Shown one piece after another: positions 1 through 5,693 of a DNA stretch of 6,940 bases. Numbering within the stretch: the first letter of the stretch is position 1; each line of letters opens with the position of its first letter. The translations under genes and the position numbers were made by a program. The notes below the pieces were generated by a model that was not told where the DNA came from, did not search any database, and saw only the letters and a list, made by a program, of their open reading frames with translations. This stretch comes from CAVXYC01 sp046154735. GTDB taxonomy: Bacteria > Chloroflexota > UBA6077 > JACCZL01. The stretch is taken from NCBI GenBank assembly GCA_046154735.1, contig JBJXFJ010000211.1, positions 1 to 6,940 of the forward strand, given 5' to 3'.

Positions 1-2
1 AA

Positions 3-653
3 GCGGACTTTGGACCAACACAGGTTTCACTAGGAAACATTCCACTGGCAGCGACTGTGACGCTTGCAGGTAGCGGCCCCTGGGTGCTGACGAAACTCAG
101 TCCAGAATCACCCACGCCTATCGACGAGCTCGAATTTGACAGCAGTCAGACGGATGCGGTGCCCCTAGTCTTAAGAATTCGAGACGATGCCGCCACAGGC
201 GTCTACGGGTTGCTTGATGCCCGTATCCGGGTCCGTGGACGCGCCGTTGTCACCCCCACGCAACCTCCTGGTAACACGTCCCAACCATCGGAGAGCGTGC
301 AACCCACCCGCCCTGGCGATCCACGATCAGACGCAAGCTCCCCACCACTCGGTCTCGTGACTGGACTTGAAGCACCGCTCGCCCCAGGCTGGCTCATTGT
401 TCAGTGCTACTGTTGGCGCGGTGAAGGTGTCGCCTTACCATCAATAAACCTCCGAGAGGCGCGCGGAGATTGGTCGTACTCCTTTACCCCTGACCCTGGG
501 CAACCTGTTGTATTCACGGACCTTCCCACTGACGTTGCCATGATCGTAGAGCTTGTTGATAAGACTGGCGCATTCTCGGGGCAGCCCACACGTTGGGACG
601 AGATCTATCTCGCTAGTCGCGGAGCCACCATTTACTTCGTTGTCGGTCCATGA
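3..653 (+). CDS. 3' part of a beta-rich, probably exported protein of unknown function (5' end outside window)
   Basis: The reading frame is open from the window edge to the TGA at 651-653, so the true start lies upstream. The GTG at 57 is in frame but is probably internal, because the same frame runs on in front of it with similar composition. About 216 residues are visible. Residues 1 to about 90 alternate hydrophobic and polar positions, as in a beta-sandwich, ending in VPLVLRIRDD and DARIRVRGRAVV. A Pro/Ser/Thr/Gln-rich linker follows (TPTQPPGNTSQPSES and onward), typical of extracytoplasmic proteins. The last 100 or so residues form a second beta-rich unit with GQPVVFTDLPTDVAMIVELVD, which resembles carboxypeptidase-regulatory or prealbumin-like folds. 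No catalytic motif and no membrane anchor are seen in the visible part. I do not recognise the family. Export is inferred from the linker and cannot be confirmed without the N-terminus. Confidence 0.7.
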   Translation, partial: ADFGPTQVSLGNIPLAATVTLAGSGPWVLTKLSPESPTPIDELEFDSSQTDAVPLVLRIRDDAATGVYGLLDARIRVRGRAVVTPTQPPGNTSQPSESVQPTRPGDPRSDASSPPLGLVTGLEAPLAPGWLIVQCYCWRGEGVALPSINLREARGDWSYSFTPDPGQPVVFTDLPTDVAMIVELVDKTGAFSGQPTRWDEIYLASRGATIYFVVGP

Positions 654-776
654 GCGAGTCTCGAATCTGGGATTGGAACGCACCGCTGAGTGGCACCGGC
701 CTCTAGACTGCGAAACTGATTTGCGATGAATCTAGCCTGCGTACCGAGATCTGGAGGCGCGGAGTCGTAGAACGCA

Positions 777-782
777 TATACT
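777..782 (+). promoter_or_regulatory. Possible -10 element for the dioxygenase gene
   Basis: TATACT matches five of six bases of the sigma-70 -10 consensus. No good -35 box sits 16 to 18 bases upstream and there is no extended TGn. If it is used, transcription would begin near 789 and leave a leader of about 90 bases before the ATG at 881. This is a weak call based on one hexamer. Confidence 0.3.
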
Positions 783-880
783 AGAGTCATCCTTGCATGC
801 TAGACACAATGTTGGAAGCGTGCTATGAGGTACGCGACGGGCCGCTCGCGGAACGTGCGATTGAACGGAGGTCCCTCTTT

Positions 881-1960
881 ATGGCAACAATTGTTGGTGG
901 CTTTGCCTCCTCCCACACTCCCCTCATGAGTCTCCCAGGCGAAGATTGGGCTAAGCGGGCGGATGACGACACCCGAAACCGTGAGCTCATCCGTCCGAGT
1001 GATGGCGCCCATGTGACGTATGACGAGCTCCTCGCCACGGCGGACCCGAACATTCGGAAAGAGCACATCCATGAGGAGGTGTTCATCCGCAAGTACGAAT
1101 CGATCCAGCGCGGGCTCAATCAGCTCGAGGAAACATTTCCGCAGGTGGATCCAGACGTCGTTGTAATGTTCGGTGACGATCAAAACGAGCTTTTCTATTT
1201 TGATAACTACCCGTCCATTAACGTCTACTGGGGCGACACGATCACCCACTATCCACGCGTGAACAATCGCGAGAATCTGACTGCCGCAACGAGTATTGCC
1301 GCGTCGGTCTATGGGACGGAGATTATCGAGTATCCCGTGCACTCCGAATTGGGCTTGCACGTCATTGAGCAGCTCATGGAGCGGGATTTCGATGTGGCCC
1401 ACACGAAGTATCCCCGCGAGCAGTACGGTGGGACCATCGGCCCATCAACCTGGTACCTTGATTTTCCACGGACGACGAAGGAGCGGCAGTTTGGCATGCC
1501 GCACGCGTACTCCTTCCCAGTCTGTCGTTGGTTTGGCGGAAAGCGTCCGCCCATGGTGCCCATCACCATCAACACATGTTATCCCCCCAACTGGATCAGC
1601 CCCCGCCGTGCGTACCAGCTTGGCCGAGCCGTTCGCGAGATTATTCTCAACTGGAAGAGCGATGCCCGCGTGGCTATCATCACCTCGGGCGGCCTCAGCC
1701 ACTTCACCGTGGATGAGGAGATCGATCGACTCGCGCTCAAGGGCCTGAATGAGGCCAACCCAGATATCCTGACCACACTGCCGCGTTACAAGCTGCAATC
1801 GGCAACCACGGAGATCCTGAATTGGGTTGCCGCATCCGGAGCCATGGGCGACACGCCGATGGAAACCATCACCTATGAGCCGTCGTACCGCTCACCGGCC
1901 GGCACCGGTTGCGGTGTGGGTATTGGCCAGTGGATCCCCAACGGTAACGGCCACCACTGA
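881..1960 (+). CDS. LigB-superfamily (class III) extradiol ring-cleavage dioxygenase, GDDQ-type
   Basis: The 359-residue protein matches the catalytic subunit fold of class III extradiol dioxygenases, such as the beta subunit of protocatechuate 4,5-dioxygenase. These enzymes use non-haem Fe(II) and O2 to open catechol-type rings in the cytoplasm. The N-terminus MATIVGGFASSHTP parallels LigB, placing H12 at the LigB iron ligand His12. VVVMFGDDQNELF (residues 93-105) aligns with the LigB NDH segment but has Q101 where LigB has iron ligand His61. TSGGLSHF places H274 at the catalytic His195 position, and E311 in TTEILNW matches ligand Glu242. The start at 881 is preferred over an in-frame ATG at 797 because it aligns with LigB and has GGAGG (867-871) nine bases upstream. 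No alpha subunit (LigA) gene is adjacent. The gene stands alone and ends at a terminator shared with ahcY. The substrate is unknown. The Gln variant resembles a subgroup with GDDQ/ENF motifs that I recall among annotated extradiol dioxygenases, but activity is unproven. Confidence 0.85.
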   Translation: MATIVGGFASSHTPLMSLPGEDWAKRADDDTRNRELIRPSDGAHVTYDELLATADPNIRKEHIHEEVFIRKYESIQRGLNQLEETFPQVDPDVVVMFGDDQNELFYFDNYPSINVYWGDTITHYPRVNNRENLTAATSIAASVYGTEIIEYPVHSELGLHVIEQLMERDFDVAHTKYPREQYGGTIGPSTWYLDFPRTTKERQFGMPHAYSFPVCRWFGGKRPPMVPITINTCYPPNWISPRRAYQLGRAVREIILNWKSDARVAIITSGGLSHFTVDEEIDRLALKGLNEANPDILTTLPRYKLQSATTEILNWVAASGAMGDTPMETITYEPSYRSPAGTGCGVGIGQWIPNGNGHH

Positions 1961-1970
1961 ATTCCAGCTT

Positions 1971-2018
1971 GAGAGCACGAAAAAAAGAGCGCCAAAGCGC
2001 TCCCTTTTTCGTGCTCTC
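1971..2018. terminator. Bidirectional intrinsic terminator between convergent dioxygenase and ahcY genes
   Basis: A 22-base arm (1971-1992) pairs with 1997-2018 around a CAAA loop with only two A-C mismatches. The GC core GAGCGC/GCGCTC (1987-1992, 1997-2002) is flanked by seven A on the left (1980-1986) and by CCTTTTT on the right. Read in either direction it is therefore a hairpin followed by a U-run. The U-run is longer for ahcY transcripts (seven U) than for dioxygenase transcripts (five U). It lies 11 bases after the dioxygenase stop and 36 bases beyond the ahcY stop, as expected for a shared terminator. Confidence 0.92.
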
Positions 2019-2053
2019 AACAGATTTTTGCCGCTTTGCGATACAGGCCTGGA

Positions 2054-3442
2054 TTAGTAGGTGTAGTGCTCGCTCTTGTACGGCCCTTGAGCGCTGAGCC
2101 CCAGGTAACCGGCCTGGTCATCGGTGAGCACCGTGAGCTGCGCATCCAGCTTGCTGAGCTGCAGCCGAGCCACCTTCTCATCCAGTGCCTTGGGCAGCCG
2201 ATAGACGCCGACAGGATACGCCTCCTGATTGGTGAAGAGCTCAATCTGGGCTAGCGTCTGGTTGGCAAATGATGAGCTCATAACGTAGCTGGGATGGCCG
2301 GTGCCGCAGCCCAGGTTGACCAAGCGCCCCTCCGCCAGCAGGATGATTCGCTTCCCATCCGGAAAGATGATGTGGTCCACTTCCGGCTTGATGTTCTCCC
2401 ACTGATACTCGCGCAGGCTCGCAACGTCAATCTCATTATCAAAGTGACCAATGTTACAGACAATTGCATTGGACTTCATCGCCCGCAAGTGATCATGGGT
2501 AATGACATCGCGGTTGCCCGTTGCGGTCACGAAAATATCTGCCTTGTCCGCCGCATAATCCATGGTCACCACGCGGTAGCCCTCCATGGCGGCCTGAAGT
2601 GCACAGATGGGGTCGATCTCGGTGACCCACACCTGGGCCTGTAGACCGCGCAGGGCCTGAGCAGAGCCCTTGCCCACCTGGCCGTATCCGGCGACAACGG
2701 CGATCTTTCCCGCAATCATGACATCTGTTGCCCGCTTGATCCCGTCAACGAGCGACTCACGGCAACCGTAGATATTGTCGAACTTGGACTTCGTAATGGA
2801 GTCGTTCACGTTAATGCCGGGGAAGAGCAAGCGGTCGTCATCGTGCATCTGATAGAGCCGATGCACGCCGGTGGTTGTTTCCTCAGAGACGCCGACGATG
2901 TCCTTCGCGGCACGCTGGTACCAGGAAACGTCTCGCTTCTTGATTGCCTTAAAGAGTGCGCGCTCTTCCTCACTGGTGGGGTTCTCCAACAGCGCCGGGT
3001 TTTCAGCCGCGCGGAGTCCCAGATGAACCAGCAGTGTCGCGTCGCCACCATCATCCAGGATCATTGTGGGTCCCTGATCACCAAACTCGAAGATGCGGTG
3101 GGTGAACTCCCAGTACTCATCCAGATTTTCGCCCTTGTACGCGAAGACCGGGGTGCCACCCGCTGCAATCGCCGCGGCCGCGTGATCCTGCGTGGAGAAG
3201 ACATTGCAGGAGGCCCAGCGCACATCTGCGCCGAGCGCATTCAGCGTCTCAATGAGCACGGCGGTCTGGATGGTCATATGCAGAGAACCGGCAATACGCG
3301 CACCCTTGAGCGTCTGAGCAGCGGCGTACTCATCGCGAATGGCCATGAGTGCCGGCATCTCGGACTCCGCAATGGCAATCTCTTTGCGGCCCCAGCCGGC
3401 GAGGTCAAGATCGGCCACGTGGTACGAATCGGATACGTTCAT
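2054..3442 (-). CDS. ahcY: S-adenosylhomocysteinase (adenosylhomocysteine hydrolase)
   Basis: AhcY reversibly splits S-adenosylhomocysteine into adenosine and homocysteine, relieving product inhibition of methyltransferases in the activated methyl cycle. It is a cytosolic NAD-dependent enzyme, normally a tetramer. The 462 residues carry all family hallmarks: GSLHMTIQTA with H55, LDDGGD (129-134) with D131, SEETTTGVHRLY with E187/E188, NDSITKSKFDN with K218 and D222, C227 in IYGC, the NAD-binding loop GYGQVGKG (252-259), CNIGHFDNE with H333, and the C-terminal KSEHYTY whose Lys and Tyr reach into a neighbouring subunit. The segment around residues 148-180 is the insertion of the long bacterial form, which explains the length. 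The ATG at 3442 is chosen because AAAGGAG lies eight bases upstream and MNVSDSYHVADLDLAGWG is the usual N-terminus. A longer frame from 3499 would run through the leader terminator. It is monocistronic here, with no metK, metH or metF neighbour, and is controlled by an SAH riboswitch. Confidence 0.98.
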   Translation of the reverse strand: MNVSDSYHVADLDLAGWGRKEIAIAESEMPALMAIRDEYAAAQTLKGARIAGSLHMTIQTAVLIETLNALGADVRWASCNVFSTQDHAAAAIAAGGTPVFAYKGENLDEYWEFTHRIFEFGDQGPTMILDDGGDATLLVHLGLRAAENPALLENPTSEEERALFKAIKKRDVSWYQRAAKDIVGVSEETTTGVHRLYQMHDDDRLLFPGINVNDSITKSKFDNIYGCRESLVDGIKRATDVMIAGKIAVVAGYGQVGKGSAQALRGLQAQVWVTEIDPICALQAAMEGYRVVTMDYAADKADIFVTATGNRDVITHDHLRAMKSNAIVCNIGHFDNEIDVASLREYQWENIKPEVDHIIFPDGKRIILLAEGRLVNLGCGTGHPSYVMSSSFANQTLAQIELFTNQEAYPVGVYRLPKALDEKVARLQLSKLDAQLTVLTDDQAGYLGLSAQGPYKSEHYTY

Positions 3443-3480
3443 GAGCTGAGCTCCTTTTCCTGAGCGCGGACGCCAGACAT

Positions 3481-3515
3481 ACAAAAGCGCCCGCACCAAT
3501 TGAAGATGCGAGCGC
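3481..3515 (-). terminator. Expression-platform terminator of the ahcY riboswitch
   Basis: On the - strand GCGCTCGCATC (3515-3505) pairs along all 11 positions, G-U pairs included, with GGTGCGGGCGC (3497-3487). The loop is seven bases and the hairpin is followed by TTTTGT (3486-3481). The first six bases of the left arm, GCGCTC, are also the right arm of the aptamer pseudoknot. Ligand-bound aptamer and terminator are therefore mutually exclusive, the arrangement of a transcriptional ON switch. It sits about 40 bases ahead of the ahcY start codon. Confidence 0.85.
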
Positions 3516-3573
3516 GGTTCATTTCACTGAGCCTGACCAGGGCGAACCCTCGGACGCAGCGCTCCTCAGCAGC
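3510..3573 (-). promoter_or_regulatory. SAH riboswitch aptamer in the ahcY leader
   Basis: SAH riboswitches bind S-adenosylhomocysteine and switch on genes that recycle it, typically ahcY. The - strand here shows the family core GAGGAGCGCTGC and CAGGCTC. P1 is CTGAG (3569-3565) with CTCAG (3531-3527), extended by two wobble pairs. The internal hairpin is AGGG-TTCG-CCCT with flanking CC/GG (3553-3537). The pseudoknot P4 is GAGCGC (3564-3559) with GCGCTC (3515-3510). All helices pair, and the order matches the known fold. The predicted transcription start lies at or just before the first base of P1, and the expression platform follows directly. Confidence is high because sequence, structure, position and target gene agree. 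Confidence 0.93.
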
Positions 3574-3577
3574 TTGA

Positions 3578-3606
3578 ATTATACAGAACCGCGATCGGGA
3601 TGGAAT
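3578..3606 (-). promoter_or_regulatory. ahcY promoter
   Basis: The - strand carries a perfect -10 TATAAT (3583-3578). The -35 region at 17-base spacing, ATTCCA (3606-3601), is weak, with three of six consensus bases. The predicted start, about seven bases downstream near 3571, coincides with the first paired bases of the SAH riboswitch, which strengthens the assignment. Confidence 0.75.
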
Positions 3607-3617
3607 GATCGGCGCTC

Positions 3618-3739
3618 GGCGACCTTAGGGCTCGTGACGAGACACTTGGGCCATTTAGCAGGACTTCCCAGTTTGAATTCGATCGGCTATGGGCCAAGTT
3701 ATTGGGTCGTGAGCCCTTAGCACGTGCTCCTCGGTCGCC
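3618..3739. repeat. Long imperfect inverted repeat in the intergenic region
   Basis: The arm at 3624-3654 (beginning CTTAGGGCTCGTGA and ending CTTGGGCCAT) pairs with 3689-3720 (ATGGGCCAAG through CGTGAGCCCTTAG). The roughly 31-pair stem has a few mismatches and one bulge, and the loop is 34 bases. A further perfect pair, GGCGACC (3618-3624) and GGTCGCC (3733-3739), lies just outside with unequal spacing. There is no T-run after it on either strand, so it is not a standard terminator. It could be a structured RNA, a protein-binding cruciform or a small MITE-like element. No clear target-site duplication was seen. Confidence 0.65.
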
Positions 3740-3790
3740 CTGACAACCGGCACTCAGACGGCCGTCATGGTGCAGCAAAACGGTTCATCC

Positions 3791-4074
3791 CTGTAAGCGC
3801 CATCCGCTGGATCTCGTATCCACTCACTACACTTCAGTGCCGTTCCCGGACAAGTCCTCAGCGTAAGATGAGGCCCGGCGTGTGCGACGCGTGAGCCGCG
3901 GCTCGCGATTACGGGTCCGAGAGATCCTGGCACAGTCCGCGGTGTTATACGGTCCCGCGGAAGTTGGCCCCTCAAAGAGTGTGCCTCGTCCACACCGGCA
4001 ATGGACGAGATCAACGCCCAGCAGTATGATGCGTGCAGTTCTGTAAGAGTCTGGCCAATCCGGATCACTACACT
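3791..4074 (+). repeat. Split direct repeat CTGTAAG ... TCACTACACT, two copies
   Basis: Copy one has CTGTAAG at 3791-3797 and TCACTACACT at 3824-3833. Copy two has CTGTAAG at 4041-4047 and TCACTACACT at 4065-4074. GGATC occurs between the two halves in both. The spacers differ (26 and 17 bases), as if by a roughly 10-base deletion. The second copy is about 90 bases before the sigma-factor start. Its role is unknown. It could be a duplicated binding site or a chance similarity. Confidence 0.4.
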
Positions 4075-4161
4075 CATACAAGAACGTCGCGTAGATGATC
4101 TTTAAAGCGAAGATTCGCGTGCGATCTGACTCGATCGTGACCGAAGGAGCCAACTAACATC

Positions 4162-4767
4162 GTGACGGGAGATGCTGAAATGAGCCTTGACTCAGTTGAC
4201 GTATCCTCGGAGCAGTTTGAGCGAGAGGCGCTGCCACATGTGGATGCGCTCTTGCGGACGGCGCTCCGCATGACTCGCAACCAGCAGTCGGCCGAGGATT
4301 TGGTCCAGGAGACGCTGATTCGGGCCTATAGCAATTTCCACCGGTATGAGCCTGGCACAAACATCCGTGCCTGGATGTTTAAAATCATGACCTATCTCTC
4401 AATTAGCCAATACCGGCGTCAGATGAGTGCACCCCGGACAGAGTCGCTCGATGAACCCACTCCAGGCGGGATGTTCCGCCAGGCCCGCGACACGGGGATG
4501 AGCGCGGACGACGTTGAGTCGCGAGTGCTGGGCCAGCTCGGCGAGGAGCAGATCCAGGACGCCATCGACCATCTTGGGCCGGAGATCCGCATGGTGGTCA
4601 TGCTGGCTGATGTGGAAGGCTTTGCCTATAAAGAGATCGCCGAGATCATGGGGATCCCCGTGGGCACCGTCATGTCGCGGCTCCATCGCGGACGACGACT
4701 GCTGCAACATGCACTCTGGCACCACGCGGTGGCCGCTGGTTATGTCAGAGAGGGAGTTACCGCGTGA
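4162..4767 (+). CDS. ECF-family RNA polymerase sigma factor, SigR/SigH-like
   Basis: This is a group IV (ECF) sigma factor that would direct RNA polymerase to a stress regulon. At 201 residues it has the usual length. Region sigma-2 spans about 19-86, with LRMTRNQQSAEDLVQETLIR and GTNIRAWMFKIM, very like the SigR/SigH group. A loose linker spans about 87-125. Region sigma-4 spans about 127-183 and ends in a helix-turn-helix: GFAYKEIAEIMGIPVGTVMS, then RLHRGRRLL. The GTG at 4162 has AAGGAG (4144-4149) 12 bases upstream. An in-frame ATG at 4180 with GGGAG (4167-4171) eight bases upstream is an equally reasonable start and would give 195 residues. The stop overlaps the GTG start of the next gene (GTGA), implying coupled translation with its putative anti-sigma partner. 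No sigma-like promoter motif could be identified upstream, so autoregulation is not shown. Confidence 0.95.
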   Translation: MTGDAEMSLDSVDVSSEQFEREALPHVDALLRTALRMTRNQQSAEDLVQETLIRAYSNFHRYEPGTNIRAWMFKIMTYLSISQYRRQMSAPRTESLDEPTPGGMFRQARDTGMSADDVESRVLGQLGEEQIQDAIDHLGPEIRMVVMLADVEGFAYKEIAEIMGIPVGTVMSRLHRGRRLLQHALWHHAVAAGYVREGVTA

Positions 4768-5189
4768 GCACGTCGGACAACATCTCCAACCTACAGCATC
4801 CTCCAGCCTGTGAGACCTTTTACACCGCGCTCACATCCTACCTGTGGGGAGAGACCAGCAAGGCCGAGTCCCGCGCCATCGAAGAGCATCGGCTTGCGTG
4901 TCCGAACTGCCAGGAGTACTTCGTAGCGGCGGAGAATGCGCTCTGCCGCGAGATGTTTCCGCTGGTTCAAGCGTATCTCGATCGCGAGCTTTCGGCTGAG
5001 GACCGCGGCCAATTTGAGCGGCATATCTCAGTCTGCGAGCGCTGCCGGCAACACTATCAGTTTGATGGGCGCATTGCGCACTTCGTTCAGAAGCGGATCA
5101 GCATATCCCCCGCGCACGAGAGCGACGTTGAACGGCTCGTTGAAAGCTTCCGCGCGAAACTGCGCGAACGGCTCACGCGGACAGAGTGA
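4764..5189 (+). CDS. Tandem double zinc-finger anti-sigma (ZAS) protein, partner of the ECF sigma factor
   Basis: This is a putative cytosolic anti-sigma factor that would hold the upstream sigma factor inactive until a metal or thiol signal releases it, as RsrA does for SigR. The 141-residue protein contains two ZAS units. Unit 1 has C16, H42, C46 and C49 (HRLACPNC). Unit 2 has C61, H87, C91 and C94 (HISVCERC). Both follow C-x25-H-x3-C-x2-C, and every ligand is offset by exactly 45 residues. Unit 2 looks most like RsrA (YLDRELSAEDR before the His). Unit 1 is more diverged, with TALTSYLWGE. A C-terminal helical segment follows (ERLVESFRAKLRERL). There is no membrane segment. The GTG start at 4764 overlaps the sigma stop, with GGGAG (4752-4756) seven bases upstream. 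A paralogue with identical geometry lies tail to tail 38 bases away. The anti-sigma role is inferred from the motif and operon position. Confidence 0.9.
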   Translation: MSTSDNISNLQHPPACETFYTALTSYLWGETSKAESRAIEEHRLACPNCQEYFVAAENALCREMFPLVQAYLDRELSAEDRGQFERHISVCERCRQHYQFDGRIAHFVQKRISISPAHESDVERLVESFRAKLRERLTRTE

Positions 5190-5227
5190 TGAGTGCTGGA
5201 TGCCAGGCGCTTATCGCTCGTTGATGG

Positions 5228-5620
5228 TTACTGTGCCCCCGCTCCGCCGAGGGAAATATGGCGAAATCGAGCGATGAGCGCCTCGGCGCTCATCGTCGTT
5301 CGCGGCTCCCGCAATCGGAACTGCACGTGGTGTAACACCGCCCCATCAAAGTCAAACATATCGCGACAGCGTCCGCAGGCGCGAAGGTGGGTTTCCACGT
5401 ACGCACGGTCTTCCGTAGAGAGCTCTCGATCGGTGTATGCATAGAACATGTTTTGCACGCTCGCGCAGTATTCAGCGTGAATCTGGTCAAAGTACTGGGC
5501 GCACGATTCGCAACTGGCGAGGTGGGCGTCGATGGGCGCGTCGCCCTCAGCACCCAGCACATCGAGCATATACGGAATAACGAGGCTGTAAATCTCCTCG
5601 CAGGTTGGTTGATTCGGCAT
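5228..5620 (-). CDS. Second tandem double-ZAS protein, paralogue of the sigma-linked anti-sigma protein
   Basis: From the ATG at 5620 the protein has 130 residues and two units: C7, H33, C37, C40 (HLASCESC) and C52, H78, C82, C85 (HLRACGRC). The ligand spacing and the 45-residue offset are the same as in the convergent gene. Unit 2 shares AY-DRELS-EDR before the His, F-FDG after the last Cys, and H-VQ-R further on, so the two proteins are clearly homologous along their length. There is no membrane segment. It lies 73 bases downstream of the cyclase gene on the same strand, so co-transcription is likely. The ATG has no Shine-Dalgarno close by. AAGGAG (5674-5669) is placed nine bases before an in-frame CTG at 5659, which would add 13 residues. 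It could be a second anti-sigma factor for the same sigma, a competitor, or a regulator of a sigma factor encoded elsewhere. Confidence 0.88.
   Translation of the reverse strand: MPNQPTCEEIYSLVIPYMLDVLGAEGDAPIDAHLASCESCAQYFDQIHAEYCASVQNMFYAYTDRELSTEDRAYVETHLRACGRCRDMFDFDGAVLHHVQFRLREPRTTMSAEALIARFRHISLGGAGAQ
5272..5295. repeat. Perfect 11-bp inverted repeat inside the second ZAS gene
   Basis: CGATGAGCGCC (5272-5282) and GGCGCTCATCG (5285-5295) are perfect complements around a two-base spacer. The repeat lies in the last codons of the - strand gene and about 80 bases past the stop of the + strand ZAS gene. There is no T-run on either side, so it is not a standard intrinsic terminator. It might still slow polymerase or stabilise 3' ends between the convergent genes, for which no other terminator is visible. 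Confidence 0.6.
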
Positions 5621-5668
5621 TTCAGATTCAGGCCGGCGGCGCTGGTTTCCTGGCGTCAGGCGGCGAGG

Positions 5669-5674
5669 CTCCTT
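5669..5674 (-). promoter_or_regulatory. Ribosome binding site that points to a CTG start for the second ZAS gene
   Basis: On the - strand AAGGAG (within GGAAGGAGCC) is the only strong Shine-Dalgarno sequence between the cyclase stop (5694) and the ATG at 5620. It is 48 bases from that ATG but exactly nine bases from the in-frame codon CTG (5659-5657). No ATG, GTG or TTG in any frame sits at a usable distance. Confidence 0.4.
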
Positions 5675-5693
5675 CCAGATCGTGCTCGGATGC

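Larger units (their letters stand above)
3607..4161. other. Gene-free divergent intergenic region between ahcY and the sigma operon, rich in hairpins
   Basis: No open frame here has a convincing start, ribosome site or recognisable protein. The ones present on the - strand are Arg/Ser/Thr-rich and look like chance frames. The region holds a long imperfect inverted repeat (3618-3739), a split direct repeat (3791-4074), and compact hairpins: CCTCA/TGAGG (3856-3873), the palindrome GAGCCGCGGCTC (3893-3904), TCCGCGG/CCGCGGA (3936-3961) and CTCGTCCA/TGGACGAG (3985-4009). It must also contain the sigma operon promoter, but I could not find a convincing -35/-10 pair or an ECF-type GGAAC/GTT pair at the right place. 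No tRNA, tmRNA, RNase P or SRP RNA signature was recognised. Confidence 0.6.

Noticed and set aside
797..880. N-terminal extension of the dioxygenase from the ATG at 797
   Set aside because: The extension lies before the aligned LigB N-terminus. The ATG at 881 has the better ribosome site, and its numbering puts the key His at position 12 as in LigB.
800..1402. A 200-codon - strand frame opposite the dioxygenase
   Set aside because: It overlaps the well-supported dioxygenase, and no recognisable motifs or ribosome site are present.
881..3442. Functional link between the dioxygenase and ahcY (for example methyl recycling after aromatic O-demethylation)
   Set aside because: The genes converge on a shared terminator and have separate control. 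Proximity alone does not support a pathway link.
2843..3463. A 206-codon + strand frame opposite ahcY
   Set aside because: It lies entirely within ahcY, whose family motifs are complete. The antisense frame is a by-product of codon bias.
3602..3627. GGAAT with TTA about 18 bases downstream as a SigR-type promoter
   Set aside because: It matches the -35 but not the GTT -10, lies about 550 bases from the sigma gene, and overlaps the ahcY promoter on the other strand.
3754..4153. Overlapping - strand open frames of about 107-108 codons upstream of the sigma gene
   Set aside because: Composition is Arg/Thr/Ser-rich without hydrophobic patterning, there is no ribosome site, and two frames overlap each other. 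These are typical chance frames in GC-rich DNA.
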